NCBI GenBank assembly: GCA_964479625.1
Contig: CAYZMS010000013.1
Coordinates: 1 to 64,000, forward strand
Length of the DNA: 64,000 bases
Source of the DNA: CAYZMS01 sp964479625
GTDB taxonomy: Bacteria > Bacteroidota > Bacteroidia > Chitinophagales > Saprospiraceae
Reading direction: 5' to 3'
The translations under genes and the position numbers were made by a program. The notes under the pieces are model-generated. The model saw only the letters and a list, made by a program, of their open reading frames with translations, was not told the DNA's origin and searched no databases. Numbering within the stretch: position 1 is the first letter of the stretch; each line of letters starts with the position of its first letter. Shown here piece after piece: positions 8,152-16,596 of the stretch.

Positions 8152-9645
8152 TTACTGTTCCTGATACTCCAGCGCCCCAGCATCCGGCTCTACCGGATCG
8201 CGCATCTTTCGTTCCAGATCAAGGGGTATAGCAGGGATGGGTTGCGCTCGCTGAATGGCGATGGAGAGGGAGTCCAGATGGTAGTCGTCTTCGTTTTCGT
8301 TGGCAAAGAGCGGGGCGGAAAAATCGCCGTTTACGCAGTTGCGGCAGATGGTCTCGAAAAAGTCATTGTAAAGGCCGTCTTGTTGAGAGAGCAGTTGGTC
8401 GACCCGGACTACACTGTTAAGGATATTCACGTTAAAGAACTCGTCGTTCTCCCCGCCGAATATGTCGCCCAGTTGAATCTCGTCCCGGCTGGAACCGAAG
8501 AGGATACAATTCCGGAAGGTGGCGTTGAGGGGATTGATGCGAAGATCTTCACAAACAAAAGGATCATCTGCACAGAAAAAGTTGTTCACCCCTAATGCAG
8601 AGGCATCCACACCATAGCTGGCCAGGGTGCAATAGTTGAAAAAGTAATTCCCGCCATAAGTAAGCTGGACGGAATTGGAGAAATTATTATAGAATAAACA
8701 GTTTTCGGCAAGAATAGTCCCGTGGAAACCTGCGATCGCACTGGAGTTGGTGTTGAAGATACGGGTATTGGCAATATTCAGCATAGCGGCGGAATCCACA
8801 TAGACCCCGAAGATCGAATTTTTGATAATGGCGTGCTCGATGCGGTTGCCCTGGCTGCCTCTACCAAGGATTATGCCGTTCCATTGGCCGGTGGATTCCG
8901 CAAAATCCTCTTCCAGGCGGTCCCCTTGAAAAATGACAGGTTCCTCCATGGTACCCTGAACGTTGAGTTTGCCATTGGCGAGGGTATAAAGGATGCCGTC
9001 ATTAAAAACCCCGAATAGGTCATTACGGGCCACTCCCCCGTGCACGTAGACCTCTGTGCCAGGCGGAATATTGAGGGTGCAGCTATCGATAAAAACCACA
9101 CCGTAAATAACATAGGGCTTGGGGTCATCCCAGGTGAGTTCTTGATTACTGCAGGTTAAAACCACGGGTACCCCGGCATTGAAACGGGAGGGAAAGTAAT
9201 TGGCGTTTTGTCCCCAGGCTTCCAATTGGACACTTTCTACATTGTCATTTACTTCAATAATGACCCGCTCCTCGATCACGAAAGGACTGATCGATTCCGG
9301 TTGGTCGGGGTCAATGGTTACTTCAACAAATACCCAGATGCTGTCTTTGGCCAAAACAGTGATATCTTCCTGATTATTACCTGCTATGCCATCCACATTC
9401 ATACGAAAAAAGCTGTTTTCACCTTGTTCGAGAAAAATGCTCGAAATGCGAATATTTTCGTCATGGGGGTTCTTAATTCGGAAAGACCGGGTAGCACTTC
9501 CCAGCTCAGTGAAAACGGTATCGAAACGAAGGGTATCCGTTGAAAAGTTGACAGAGTCCCCCGAATTGGTCGTGAACTGATCATCGGGGTCGCAGGCAAA
9601 GAACAGAACAGGCACTAAAGCCAAAAGCGTAAGGAGGTATTTCAT
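8152..9645 (-). CDS. Lipoprotein with right-handed beta-helix repeats
   Basis: The chosen ATG at 9645 gives a lipoprotein signal peptide with lipobox FFAC (cysteine at residue 19); the frame is open 16 codons further upstream but that would bury the signal. The 497-residue product has an N-terminal beta-sandwich region, then parallel beta-helix turns (about residues 220-380). A family-typical stretch there is GQWNGIILGRGSQGNRIEHA with N-rich turns such as NSIFGVYVDS and ENCLFYNN. The C-terminus ends in a DPVEPDAGALEY tail. Proteins like this are anchored in the outer membrane and are often polysaccharide-binding or lyase-like; no catalytic motif is seen here. It stands alone. Confidence 0.8.
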   Translation of the reverse strand: MKYLLTLLALVPVLFFACDPDDQFTTNSGDSVNFSTDTLRFDTVFTELGSATRSFRIKNPHDENIRISSIFLEQGENSFFRMNVDGIAGNNQEDITVLAKDSIWVFVEVTIDPDQPESISPFVIEERVIIEVNDNVESVQLEAWGQNANYFPSRFNAGVPVVLTCSNQELTWDDPKPYVIYGVVFIDSCTLNIPPGTEVYVHGGVARNDLFGVFNDGILYTLANGKLNVQGTMEEPVIFQGDRLEEDFAESTGQWNGIILGRGSQGNRIEHAIIKNSIFGVYVDSAAMLNIANTRIFNTNSSAIAGFHGTILAENCLFYNNFSNSVQLTYGGNYFFNYCTLASYGVDASALGVNNFFCADDPFVCEDLRINPLNATFRNCILFGSSRDEIQLGDIFGGENDEFFNVNILNSVVRVDQLLSQQDGLYNDFFETICRNCVNGDFSAPLFANENEDDYHLDSLSIAIQRAQPIPAIPLDLERKMRDPVEPDAGALEYQEQ

Positions 9646-9919
9646 GCGGGCGTTTTGAACAGGCAAATATAAGCGTTCCAATTGCAAACGCAATGGCCTG
9701 GAGCTTAGTGTATTTTATCCGAGGGCTCCAGTTCTTTTGCCATTCGGGGACAGAACAGGTCCCTGACTTGGCAAGGGGCTGCCCGTACTGCAGGATCGGG
9801 GAGTTTATTTGTATCCAAGTGTTCTGATTAAGACAAGAAATAAGGGTGAAATTACCTAAGTTTGTTGAATTATTGACTGTACCCCGGCCTTTTCCATTTT
9901 CGCAAACAAAAGACAACTA

Positions 9920-10618
9920 TTGAAAAAACCGGTAATTGACGTCATTATACCTGCCTTTAATGAAGAATCTTCTATTCCGCTGGTAATAAAAGATATTCCG
10001 AGTGACTTTGTACGGGAAGTGATCGTCTGTAATAACAACAGTAAAGATCGTACAGCCAAAGTGGCAACGGCAGCCGGAGCTACGGTAGTGCAGGAAAACC
10101 GGCAGGGTTATGGTAGTGCCTGTTTAAAGGCGATGGCCCATATTGCCCAGCGGCCGGATTTAGAACAACCGGACATTGTGGTGTTCTTGGATGCAGATTA
10201 TTCAGATCATCCAGAGGAAATGCCGGAATTGGTTCGACCTATTCTTGAGGAGGATTATGACCTGGTCATTGGTTCCAGGGCATTGGGTGATATGGAACGG
10301 GGCGCCATGCAGCCTCAGCAAATTTTCGGGAACTGGCTGGCTACTACCCTCATCCGTTTATTCTACAGGGTGGAATTCACTGATTTGGGCCCTTTTAGAG
10401 CTATCAAATGGTCGAAACTACAGGCCTTGAACATGGAAGATCCTGACTTTGGCTGGACGGTAGAAATGCAGGTGAAGGCAGCTAAATACCGGTTGCGGAG
10501 CACTGAGGTAGCCGTACAATACCGTCGGCGTGTAGGCGTTTCGAAAGTTTCAGGAACCTTGCGGGGTACGATCCTGGCTGGACATAAAATTCTTTGGACC
10601 ATTTTTAAGTTGTTGTGA
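9920..10618 (+). CDS. Family 2 glycosyltransferase (DPM/GtrB-like, soluble)
   Basis: This 232-residue enzyme has the GT-A fold of the dolichyl-phosphate mannosyltransferase-like GT2 branch. DVIIPAFNEESSI is at the start, NNNSKDRT near residue 40, and the metal-binding DADYSDHPEE at about 93. There is no C-terminal membrane segment. The only possible start is TTG 9920, because no ATG or GTG lies before the first core strand. It probably transfers a sugar to a lipid carrier at the cytoplasmic face. Its TGA overlaps the GTG start of the next glycosyltransferase, so the two are translationally coupled. Confidence 0.88.
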   Translation: MKKPVIDVIIPAFNEESSIPLVIKDIPSDFVREVIVCNNNSKDRTAKVATAAGATVVQENRQGYGSACLKAMAHIAQRPDLEQPDIVVFLDADYSDHPEEMPELVRPILEEDYDLVIGSRALGDMERGAMQPQQIFGNWLATTLIRLFYRVEFTDLGPFRAIKWSKLQALNMEDPDFGWTVEMQVKAAKYRLRSTEVAVQYRRRVGVSKVSGTLRGTILAGHKILWTIFKLL

Positions 10619-12165
10619 ATACAATGCTCAGTTATTTCATTTTAGGAGTTTACCTTCTTGGGTTGACTTATATCACGGTTTATTGCCTGATGCAATTCAA
10701 CCTCTTATTGAAGTACAGGAGAAAAAACCGAAAGGTGGACCTTCCCGTTCCAACACCCGTTTTAAAGGCTCATCAGCTTGTTCTCGGTTTTTCAGAGGCT
10801 TTTGAAAACCCCACCGATGCGCATCATCAGGCTGAACAGGATTGGCCCATTGTGACGGTACAACTCCCCATTTTCAACGAGCGCTATGTGATCGAACGCC
10901 TGATCGATAAGATCGCCGCTTTCGACTACCCAAAAGAAAAATTGCAGATTCACATTCTGGATGATTCAACGGATGATACCCTGGTATTGACTGCAAAAAA
11001 GGTAGCTGAGTACCAGGCCAAAGGATTTTGGATCGAACAGATCAAACGGAAAAAACGGCAAGGGTACAAAGCTGGAGCTCTGCGGGACGGAATGCCCCTG
11101 GCTGAAGGGGAATTCATCGCCATTTTCGATGCAGACTTCCTGCCCAATCCGGATTTTCTTAAGCAGACTATTCCCCATTTCAAAGACGAGCAAATCGGCG
11201 TCGTACAAACCCGTTGGGAACATATCAATCAAGATTATTCCCTACTGACCAAATTGCAGGCCCTCCAGCTAAACGTCCATTTTACCGTGGAACAGGTAGG
11301 CCGAATGAAGGGGAACTATTTTCTGCAATTCAACGGTACGGCCGGGGTTTGGCGTCGAAGGACCATTGAAGAAGCAGGAGGCTGGGAGGCAGATACCCTC
11401 ACAGAAGACCTCGACCTCAGTATTCGGGCTCAGTTGAAAGGCTGGAAGTTCAAATACCTGGAGGAGATCGGTTCGCCAGCCGAATTACCGGCTGAAATGA
11501 GTAGCTTCAAATCCCAGCAACACCGTTGGATGAAAGGTGGTGCGGAAACGGCAAAAAAAATGTTGCCCACCGTTTGGCGCTCCAACCTTAGCCTGGACAA
11601 AAAGATACATGCGACCTCTCATTTACTCTCTTCCACTATCTTTTTGTTTGTGTTCATCACTGGTGTTTTCAGTGTCCCTTTGTTGTTCCTATTTAGTGAA
11701 CTGAACCTGGAAAAGGACATCTTTGCCTGGTTTATGGTGGGTTTGCTTTCGATCATTGCGGTTTATTATGCCGCCAATGTGCAGGCACCGGTACATCGGG
11801 ATCCCTGGTGGAAGGCCCTGCTGAAGTTCTTGTTCCTGTTTCCGCTCTTCCTGGCCCTTTCCATGGGCTTATCCCTGCATAACTCTATTGCCGTGATACA
11901 GGGATATCGCGGCAAACAATCACCTTTTGTTCGAACGCCCAAATTCAACATCCAAACGATCAAAGACAGCTTCAGGAACAACAAATACATCCACCGAAAA
12001 TTATCTCTTGCGACCTTGTTGGAGGGCTTACTGGCCGTTTACTTTGCCGGGGCAGTTTACTGGGGATTGCAGCACGATAACACTACTTTTTTATTGTACC
12101 ACCTTTTATTATCGGTAGGCTTTGGGGCTATTTTTTATTATACCTTGAAGCATTTGTCGCTGTAG
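10615..12165 (+). CDS. Processive family 2 glycosyltransferase (cellulose-synthase-like)
   Basis: The 516-residue membrane protein has one N-terminal transmembrane segment (about 5-28), a large cytosolic GT-A domain, and four or five segments after residue 340. The D,D,D,QxxRW signature of processive beta-glycosyltransferases is complete: LDDSTDD (about 115), FDADF (171-175), LTEDLDLS (262-269) and QQHRW (301-305). Length and motifs fit the CslA-like mannan/glucan synthase group, and similar Bacteroidota proteins are annotated as such. The start is GTG 10615 inside the TGA of the upstream gene; ATG 10624 is the alternative. It probably makes or extends an envelope glycan with its coupled partner. 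Confidence 0.88.
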   Translation: MNTMLSYFILGVYLLGLTYITVYCLMQFNLLLKYRRKNRKVDLPVPTPVLKAHQLVLGFSEAFENPTDAHHQAEQDWPIVTVQLPIFNERYVIERLIDKIAAFDYPKEKLQIHILDDSTDDTLVLTAKKVAEYQAKGFWIEQIKRKKRQGYKAGALRDGMPLAEGEFIAIFDADFLPNPDFLKQTIPHFKDEQIGVVQTRWEHINQDYSLLTKLQALQLNVHFTVEQVGRMKGNYFLQFNGTAGVWRRRTIEEAGGWEADTLTEDLDLSIRAQLKGWKFKYLEEIGSPAELPAEMSSFKSQQHRWMKGGAETAKKMLPTVWRSNLSLDKKIHATSHLLSSTIFLFVFITGVFSVPLLFLFSELNLEKDIFAWFMVGLLSIIAVYYAANVQAPVHRDPWWKALLKFLFLFPLFLALSMGLSLHNSIAVIQGYRGKQSPFVRTPKFNIQTIKDSFRNNKYIHRKLSLATLLEGLLAVYFAGAVYWGLQHDNTTFLLYHLLLSVGFGAIFYYTLKHLSL

Positions 12166-12303
12166 GAACACGAGTAGTTGGCTAGGTGTATTAAAACAAG
12201 CAAGGGAAGTTTTTTTTTGCCGGTAAAGGGAAGGGTGTAAATAAAACCTTCGGTTGGGGGCTTTTGGAATTTACAGGCTGTATCTTTCCCAATAGTCCAG
12301 GCA

Positions 12304-13212
12304 CTAAGGGTCAAAAACAAGCTGTCCATTTTCCGGGTTCCGGGCATAATCTTCAAACCATTGCTTGATCTGTTCCAGGTGGTCGATTCCGCTGTGGTTG
12401 TTGATCGAACGCCCATCGATGGCAGATACGCGAGTGAGCTCGCCCATGGTGCCGCTGGTGAAAACCTCATCGGCGGTATAAAACTCGGTGAGCGAAAGAT
12501 TTTTCTCGAAGGCAGGCAGGCCCTTTGCAGCGCATAGCTCCAATACCAGACCACGGGTAATTCCGAGCAGGCAATTATCGGCATGGGGGGTGTAGAGCTT
12601 TCCTTTTCGAATACAGAATACATTTACGCCGTTAGCTTCAGAAACAAAGCCGTGTTGATCGAGCATCAGGCCTGCATCCGCTCCGGCATGATTGGCTTCG
12701 ATCTTGGCCAGTATGTTGTTGAGTAGGTTGTTGTGGTGGATCTTCGAATCCAGCATCATGGGAGCATTGCGCCTTACCGAGCTGGTGATCAGCTTAATGG
12801 AAGGCGGATAGACCGGAGGTTTCCATTCGGCCAAAACGATGAGCGTGCAGCCCGATTGGTTTAGTCGAGGATCCATACCGGAGGTGATCTTTTCGCCCCT
12901 GGTAAGGGTTAAACGGATGTGAACCCCGTCGCGCATATCGTTGGCCCGTAAGGTTTCGACAATAGCTTTTTGAATAAAATCATTACCGGGTATTTCTTGA
13001 AAGTCCAGGGCATGGGCCGAATGTTGCAGACGCTCCAGGTGCCGATTCAGGGAAAATACGCGCCCGTTGTATACCCGCAATCCTTCCCAAACGGCATCAC
13101 CTCCCTGTACAACACTGTCGAAGACACTGACTCTTGCTTCTTTCCGGGGATATAGTCGATCCCCCACCCAGATTTTGATAGTTTCGTTTTTTGAATTATA
13201 GGATTGTAGCAT
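12304..13212 (-). CDS. Class IV PLP aminotransferase (IlvE-like)
   Basis: The 302-residue protein belongs to fold-type IV PLP enzymes (branched-chain amino-acid aminotransferase, D-amino-acid transaminase, ADC lyase). Fold landmarks are DSVVQGGDAVWEGLRVY (about 32-48), the internal lysine K157 in MLDSKIHHNNLLNN, GFVSEANGVNVF and FTSGTMGELTRV. The overall pattern favours transamination of branched-chain amino acids. D-amino-acid or aromatic substrates cannot be excluded. It lies four bases before purC on the same strand and follows it in transcription, so a purC-aminotransferase operon is likely. Confidence 0.85.
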   Translation of the reverse strand: MLQSYNSKNETIKIWVGDRLYPRKEARVSVFDSVVQGGDAVWEGLRVYNGRVFSLNRHLERLQHSAHALDFQEIPGNDFIQKAIVETLRANDMRDGVHIRLTLTRGEKITSGMDPRLNQSGCTLIVLAEWKPPVYPPSIKLITSSVRRNAPMMLDSKIHHNNLLNNILAKIEANHAGADAGLMLDQHGFVSEANGVNVFCIRKGKLYTPHADNCLLGITRGLVLELCAAKGLPAFEKNLSLTEFYTADEVFTSGTMGELTRVSAIDGRSINNHSGIDHLEQIKQWFEDYARNPENGQLVFDP

Positions 13213-13215
13213 AGC

Positions 13216-14175
13216 TTAAAGTTTTTCTAAAGCCCCGAGGATGTTCTTTTCAATTCGATCCTGGATGTTGTGGGTGTTGGCCTTTTGAAAGGTCTGCCCG
13301 GTGAGTTGTTCGAAGAGCTGAATGTAGCGGTCAGAAACTTCCCAGACGAATTCGTCCGGCATCTTGGGTACGCTTTGCCCTTCCTTACCCTGGAAGCCAT
13401 TTTCCATTAACCATTCCCGGACAAATTCCTTGGACAGTTGTTTTTGGCGTTCACCGCTTTCCTGACGTTTTGCATAGCTCTCTGCATAATAATAACGTGA
13501 GCTGTCGGGGGTGTGGATCTCATCAATTACATAGATCTTGCCATCTGGCCCTTTACCGAATTCATACTTGGTGTCTACCAGGATCAAGCCTTGTTCTGCT
13601 GCCATTTCGGTTCCACGCTGGAAAAGGTTGCGGGTGTAGCGTTCGAGCAGCGCATAATCTTCCGGGCTGACCAATCCCTGCTTGATGATCTCAGTGCGGG
13701 AAATATCTTCGTCATGTCCTTCTTCCGCCTTGGTGGCCGGGGTGATAATGGGGGCGGGGAAGGGGTCTCCCTCTCGCATCCCTTCGGGCATGGGTACCCC
13801 GCAAAGGTTGCGTTGCCCGGCCTGGTATTCCCGCCAGGCGTGCCCGGCCAGATAGCCCCGGATCACCATTTCCACTTTGAATGGTTCGCAGGAGGTTCCA
13901 ATGGTCACATTTTCATCCGGGGTGTCTAATAACCAGTTTGGGGCAATGTCGGTAGTGCTTTTCAGGAAATGGGCAGCAATCTGGTTTAAGACCTGGCCCT
14001 TGTAGGGTATAGGCCGGGCTAAGACCACATCAAAGGCAGAGATGCGGTCAGAGGCCACCATAACCAACTTATCCTTTAAGGTGTAAACATCCCTCACTTT
14101 CCCTCGGTAAAAAGCCGTTTGACCGGGGAATTGAAAATTGGTTTCTCGCAGAGCAAATTGTTCCGGTGCTTGCAT
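13216..14175 (-). CDS. purC: Phosphoribosylaminoimidazole-succinocarboxamide synthase
   Basis: SAICAR synthase joins CAIR and aspartate with ATP in de novo purine synthesis. The 319-residue length and sequence match the longer (yeast ADE1-like) subtype found in Bacteroidota. YRGKVRDVY (about 23-31) and ASDRISAFDVVL (about 41) form the nucleotide part. The core motifs are EPFKVEMVIRGYLAGHAW, PIITPATKAEEGHDEDI and LVDTKYEFGK. IDEIHTPDSSRYY carries the metal-binding residues. ATG 14175 is the first start and fits the family. It is followed at four bases by the class IV aminotransferase gene. Confidence 0.95.
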   Translation of the reverse strand: MQAPEQFALRETNFQFPGQTAFYRGKVRDVYTLKDKLVMVASDRISAFDVVLARPIPYKGQVLNQIAAHFLKSTTDIAPNWLLDTPDENVTIGTSCEPFKVEMVIRGYLAGHAWREYQAGQRNLCGVPMPEGMREGDPFPAPIITPATKAEEGHDEDISRTEIIKQGLVSPEDYALLERYTRNLFQRGTEMAAEQGLILVDTKYEFGKGPDGKIYVIDEIHTPDSSRYYYAESYAKRQESGERQKQLSKEFVREWLMENGFQGKEGQSVPKMPDEFVWEVSDRYIQLFEQLTGQTFQKANTHNIQDRIEKNILGALEKL

Positions 14176-14249
14176 GGGTGTATTTTAATAATAAGGCCAA
14201 AAGTAAGCGATGAAAGGCAATAATTGACAGTTATATTACCGAAAACTGT

Positions 14250-14257
14250 TACCTTGG
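14250..14257 (+). promoter_or_regulatory. Possible -7 box before the HdeD-like gene
   Basis: TACCTTGG resembles TAnnTTTG, with a TTG 23 bases upstream (14224-14226). The spacing is on the long side, so this is only a candidate promoter for the gene starting at 14300. Confidence 0.35.
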
Positions 14258-14299
14258 AGCACAAATCGAAATCCTATTAATTCACCTAATACCAACCAA

Positions 14300-14905
14300 A
14301 TGAGTACACTTGCAAGTGCAATTGGTAGTTCCATCAACAACTGGTGGATGTTTCTACTTCGTGCAGCCCTTCTGATCATCTTAGGGATCTGGATGATCGC
14401 CAATCCCGGAATGGGTGCTGCTGCGCTGGCCATTTACCTGGGGATTATGTACATGTTCACCGGTATCATCCAGATTGTTTTCTCCATTTCCAACCGGAAA
14501 AAACTAGAAGATTGGGGATGGTATTTGCTCGGGGGGATACTGGACCTGGTCATTGGCGCTTATATGTTGACCCATCCGGGAATCACGGTAGCAGTAATTA
14601 CTATCTTGATCGGGATTATGATGGCCTTTCTGGGAGGTACTCTTATCTCCAAATCCCTCCAGTTGCGAAACAAAGATACAGAAGGCTGGGGCTACTTGTT
14701 GGCCTTTGGTATCCTGACCGTCATTGCCGGTTTGTTGATCCTGTTTAACCCCTTTGCGGGAGCAGCTACCCTGATCACCATCATCGGAATTAGTTTTCTG
14801 ATCGGTGGAGTTGCCAGTATCGTTTTGGCGATGCGCCTTCGAAAGATCAAAGGCACCTTGAAGGATTTCAAGGAGGAGGTACAGGAATTTAGAGAAAACC
14901 TCTAG
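14300..14905 (+). CDS. HdeD-family (DUF308) membrane protein
   Basis: The 201-residue protein has six predicted membrane helices in three repeated pairs, as in HdeD of enterobacteria and the DUF308 family. The repeated pattern is a helix ending in NPGMGAAALAI / HPGITVAVITI / NPFAGAATLITI. In E. coli HdeD is linked to acid resistance at high cell density; the role in Bacteroidota is unknown. It is monocistronic, divergent from purC, and ends at a hairpin shared with gltD. Confidence 0.88.
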   Translation: MSTLASAIGSSINNWWMFLLRAALLIILGIWMIANPGMGAAALAIYLGIMYMFTGIIQIVFSISNRKKLEDWGWYLLGGILDLVIGAYMLTHPGITVAVITILIGIMMAFLGGTLISKSLQLRNKDTEGWGYLLAFGILTVIAGLLILFNPFAGAATLITIIGISFLIGGVASIVLAMRLRKIKGTLKDFKEEVQEFRENL

Positions 14906-14954
14906 AAAAGGCTTTTTCAAAGCGCTTTCGCCCCCAGGGGGCACGATTTCTTTC

Positions 14955-15001
14955 GGTTTATTCCATTTTGACCAGCGCTTCCTGTTGAAATGGGATAAAC
15001 C
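14955..15001. terminator. Long hairpin between convergent HdeD-like and gltD genes
   Basis: A 14-base left arm (14955-14968, GGTTTATTCCATTT) pairs with the right arm (14988-15001) through 13 Watson-Crick pairs and one G-U, with a 19-base loop. It lies between two convergent genes. No U-run follows in either direction, so it may act as a bidirectional 3'-end structure rather than a textbook terminator. Confidence 0.55.
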
Positions 15002-15042
15002 TAAACTACTTTTATAGAAAAAAGAGGAAATGGTTTGTGTCT

Positions 15043-16512
15043 TTACTGATGCAACATTAAGGGGGAATCTGCTTTTGCCTCCAGGCTACTTCGCCCGCTA
15101 AGGTAAGTATCTACTGCCCGGGCGGCTTCCCGCCCTTCGCTTATGGCCCAAACGACCAGGGATTGGCCACGATGCATATCCCCGGCGGCGAATACTTTAT
15201 TCGTGCTGGTCTGATATCCCTCGGTTTTGATATTTCCCCGTTCATCTAGTTCTACCTTCAACTGTTCGAGCAAACCATGGCGTTGGGGGTGGAGAAACCC
15301 GATGGCTAAAAGGGCCAGGTCACAGGCTTCAATCCGTTCACTCCCGGTAACCTCCTGGAAGCTATACCGACCGGTTTGCGGGTCCTTAGACCACTCCAGG
15401 TCAACGAGTTCCACTCCGGTAAGCTCTCTTTGTTTATTGCCGACAAAGGCCTTGGTAAGCACCGCAAAAGATCGTTCGCATCCCTCTTCGTGGGAACTGC
15501 TGGTTCGAAGGATCATGGGCCAATTCGGCCAACTCAGAGGATCGCGATCTTTGGGTGGTTCCGGCATAAGCTCCAGTTGTAAAACGGCTTGGGCGCCATG
15601 GCGATTGGAGGTGCCTACACAATCTGAACCGGTATCGCCTCCTCCAATGACAAGAACCCGTTTGTCGGCTGCCGAAATGCTTTTTCTGGCATCTATGTGC
15701 TCCCCGGCGACCCGCCGGTTGTTCTGTTCCAGAAAGTCCATAGCAAAACATACGCCCTTAAGGTCACGACCGGGAATATCCAGATCCCTTGGAATAGTAG
15801 AACCACCACAAAGGACAATGGCATCGAACTGGGCCTTAAGTTCTTCACCACTTATGGTTTCCCCTACATTGGTATTGGTTCGAAAGCGGACCCCTTCGGC
15901 TTCCATGATGGCCACCCGGCGTTCCACCACCCATTTTTCAAGTTTGAAATCCGGAATGCCGTAGCGCAAAAGCCCCCCAATACGATCGTTCCGTTCGAAA
16001 ACAGTGACCAGGTGACCCGCCCGGTTCAATTGGGCGGCTGCGGCTAAGCCAGCCGGCCCGCTACCGACAACTGCTATTTTTTTTCCGGTTCGAATAGTGG
16101 GTGGGTTAGGACGAATGTAGCCATTGTCGAAGGCATATTCAATTATGGTCTTTTCAATATGCTCAATTGCTACCGGCGGTTGATTGATACCCAGAACGCA
16201 GGCGGCTTCGCAGGGTGCCGGGCAAATACGACCCGTAAATTCCGGGAAATTGTTGGTGTTGCTCAGGAGTTCGTAAGCCAGCTTCCAATCTCCCATATAG
16301 ACCGCATCGTTAAATTCCGGGATGATATTTCCCAACGGACAACCATTATGACAAAAGGGCACTCCACAATCCATGCAGCGTGAAGCCTGCTCCCGAGTCT
16401 TTTTCAACGAGAAATCCTTGTATAATTCCTTGTAATCCTTTAATCGTACCTGTACACTGCGCTCTTTAGGTGTTTCGCGCGTATGTTTCAAAAAACCTTG
16501 TGGATCAGCCAT
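15043..16512 (-). CDS. gltD: Glutamate synthase, small subunit
   Basis: GltD carries electrons from NAD(P)H to GltB, where glutamine and 2-oxoglutarate become two glutamates. The frame opens at 16563, but ATG 16512 gives the usual family start (MADPQGFLKHTRET). Two iron-sulfur cysteine clusters are seen: CMDCGVPFCHNGCPLG, and later CPAPCEAACVLG. Two dinucleotide sites follow, VVGSGPAGLAAAA for FAD and VIGGGDTGSDCVG for NAD(P). The length (489) is normal. It lies downstream of gltB with an 84-base gap, so the two form an operon. Confidence 0.96.
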   Translation of the reverse strand: MADPQGFLKHTRETPKERSVQVRLKDYKELYKDFSLKKTREQASRCMDCGVPFCHNGCPLGNIIPEFNDAVYMGDWKLAYELLSNTNNFPEFTGRICPAPCEAACVLGINQPPVAIEHIEKTIIEYAFDNGYIRPNPPTIRTGKKIAVVGSGPAGLAAAAQLNRAGHLVTVFERNDRIGGLLRYGIPDFKLEKWVVERRVAIMEAEGVRFRTNTNVGETISGEELKAQFDAIVLCGGSTIPRDLDIPGRDLKGVCFAMDFLEQNNRRVAGEHIDARKSISAADKRVLVIGGGDTGSDCVGTSNRHGAQAVLQLELMPEPPKDRDPLSWPNWPMILRTSSSHEEGCERSFAVLTKAFVGNKQRELTGVELVDLEWSKDPQTGRYSFQEVTGSERIEACDLALLAIGFLHPQRHGLLEQLKVELDERGNIKTEGYQTSTNKVFAAGDMHRGQSLVVWAISEGREAARAVDTYLSGRSSLEAKADSPLMLHQ

Positions 16513-16596
16513 TATTTTTATAAGATTGAATTTTTGTTGTTTAATGTTGAATTTCTCCGGCATTCTACCCCCTTGCTCATCACTTATGATTTCCGG

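Noticed and set aside
8113..8595. 160-residue plus-strand frame
   Set aside because: Antisense to the beta-helix lipoprotein, which has a lipobox and repeat pattern; this frame has neither.
12166..12303. Terminator between the glycosyltransferase and aminotransferase genes
   Set aside because: Only a weak 7-bp stem (TGTAAAT/ATTTACA) with a long loop is present; not strong enough to list.
15227..15964. 245-residue plus-strand frame
   Set aside because: Antisense to gltD; serine/arginine-rich shadow of a well-conserved gene.
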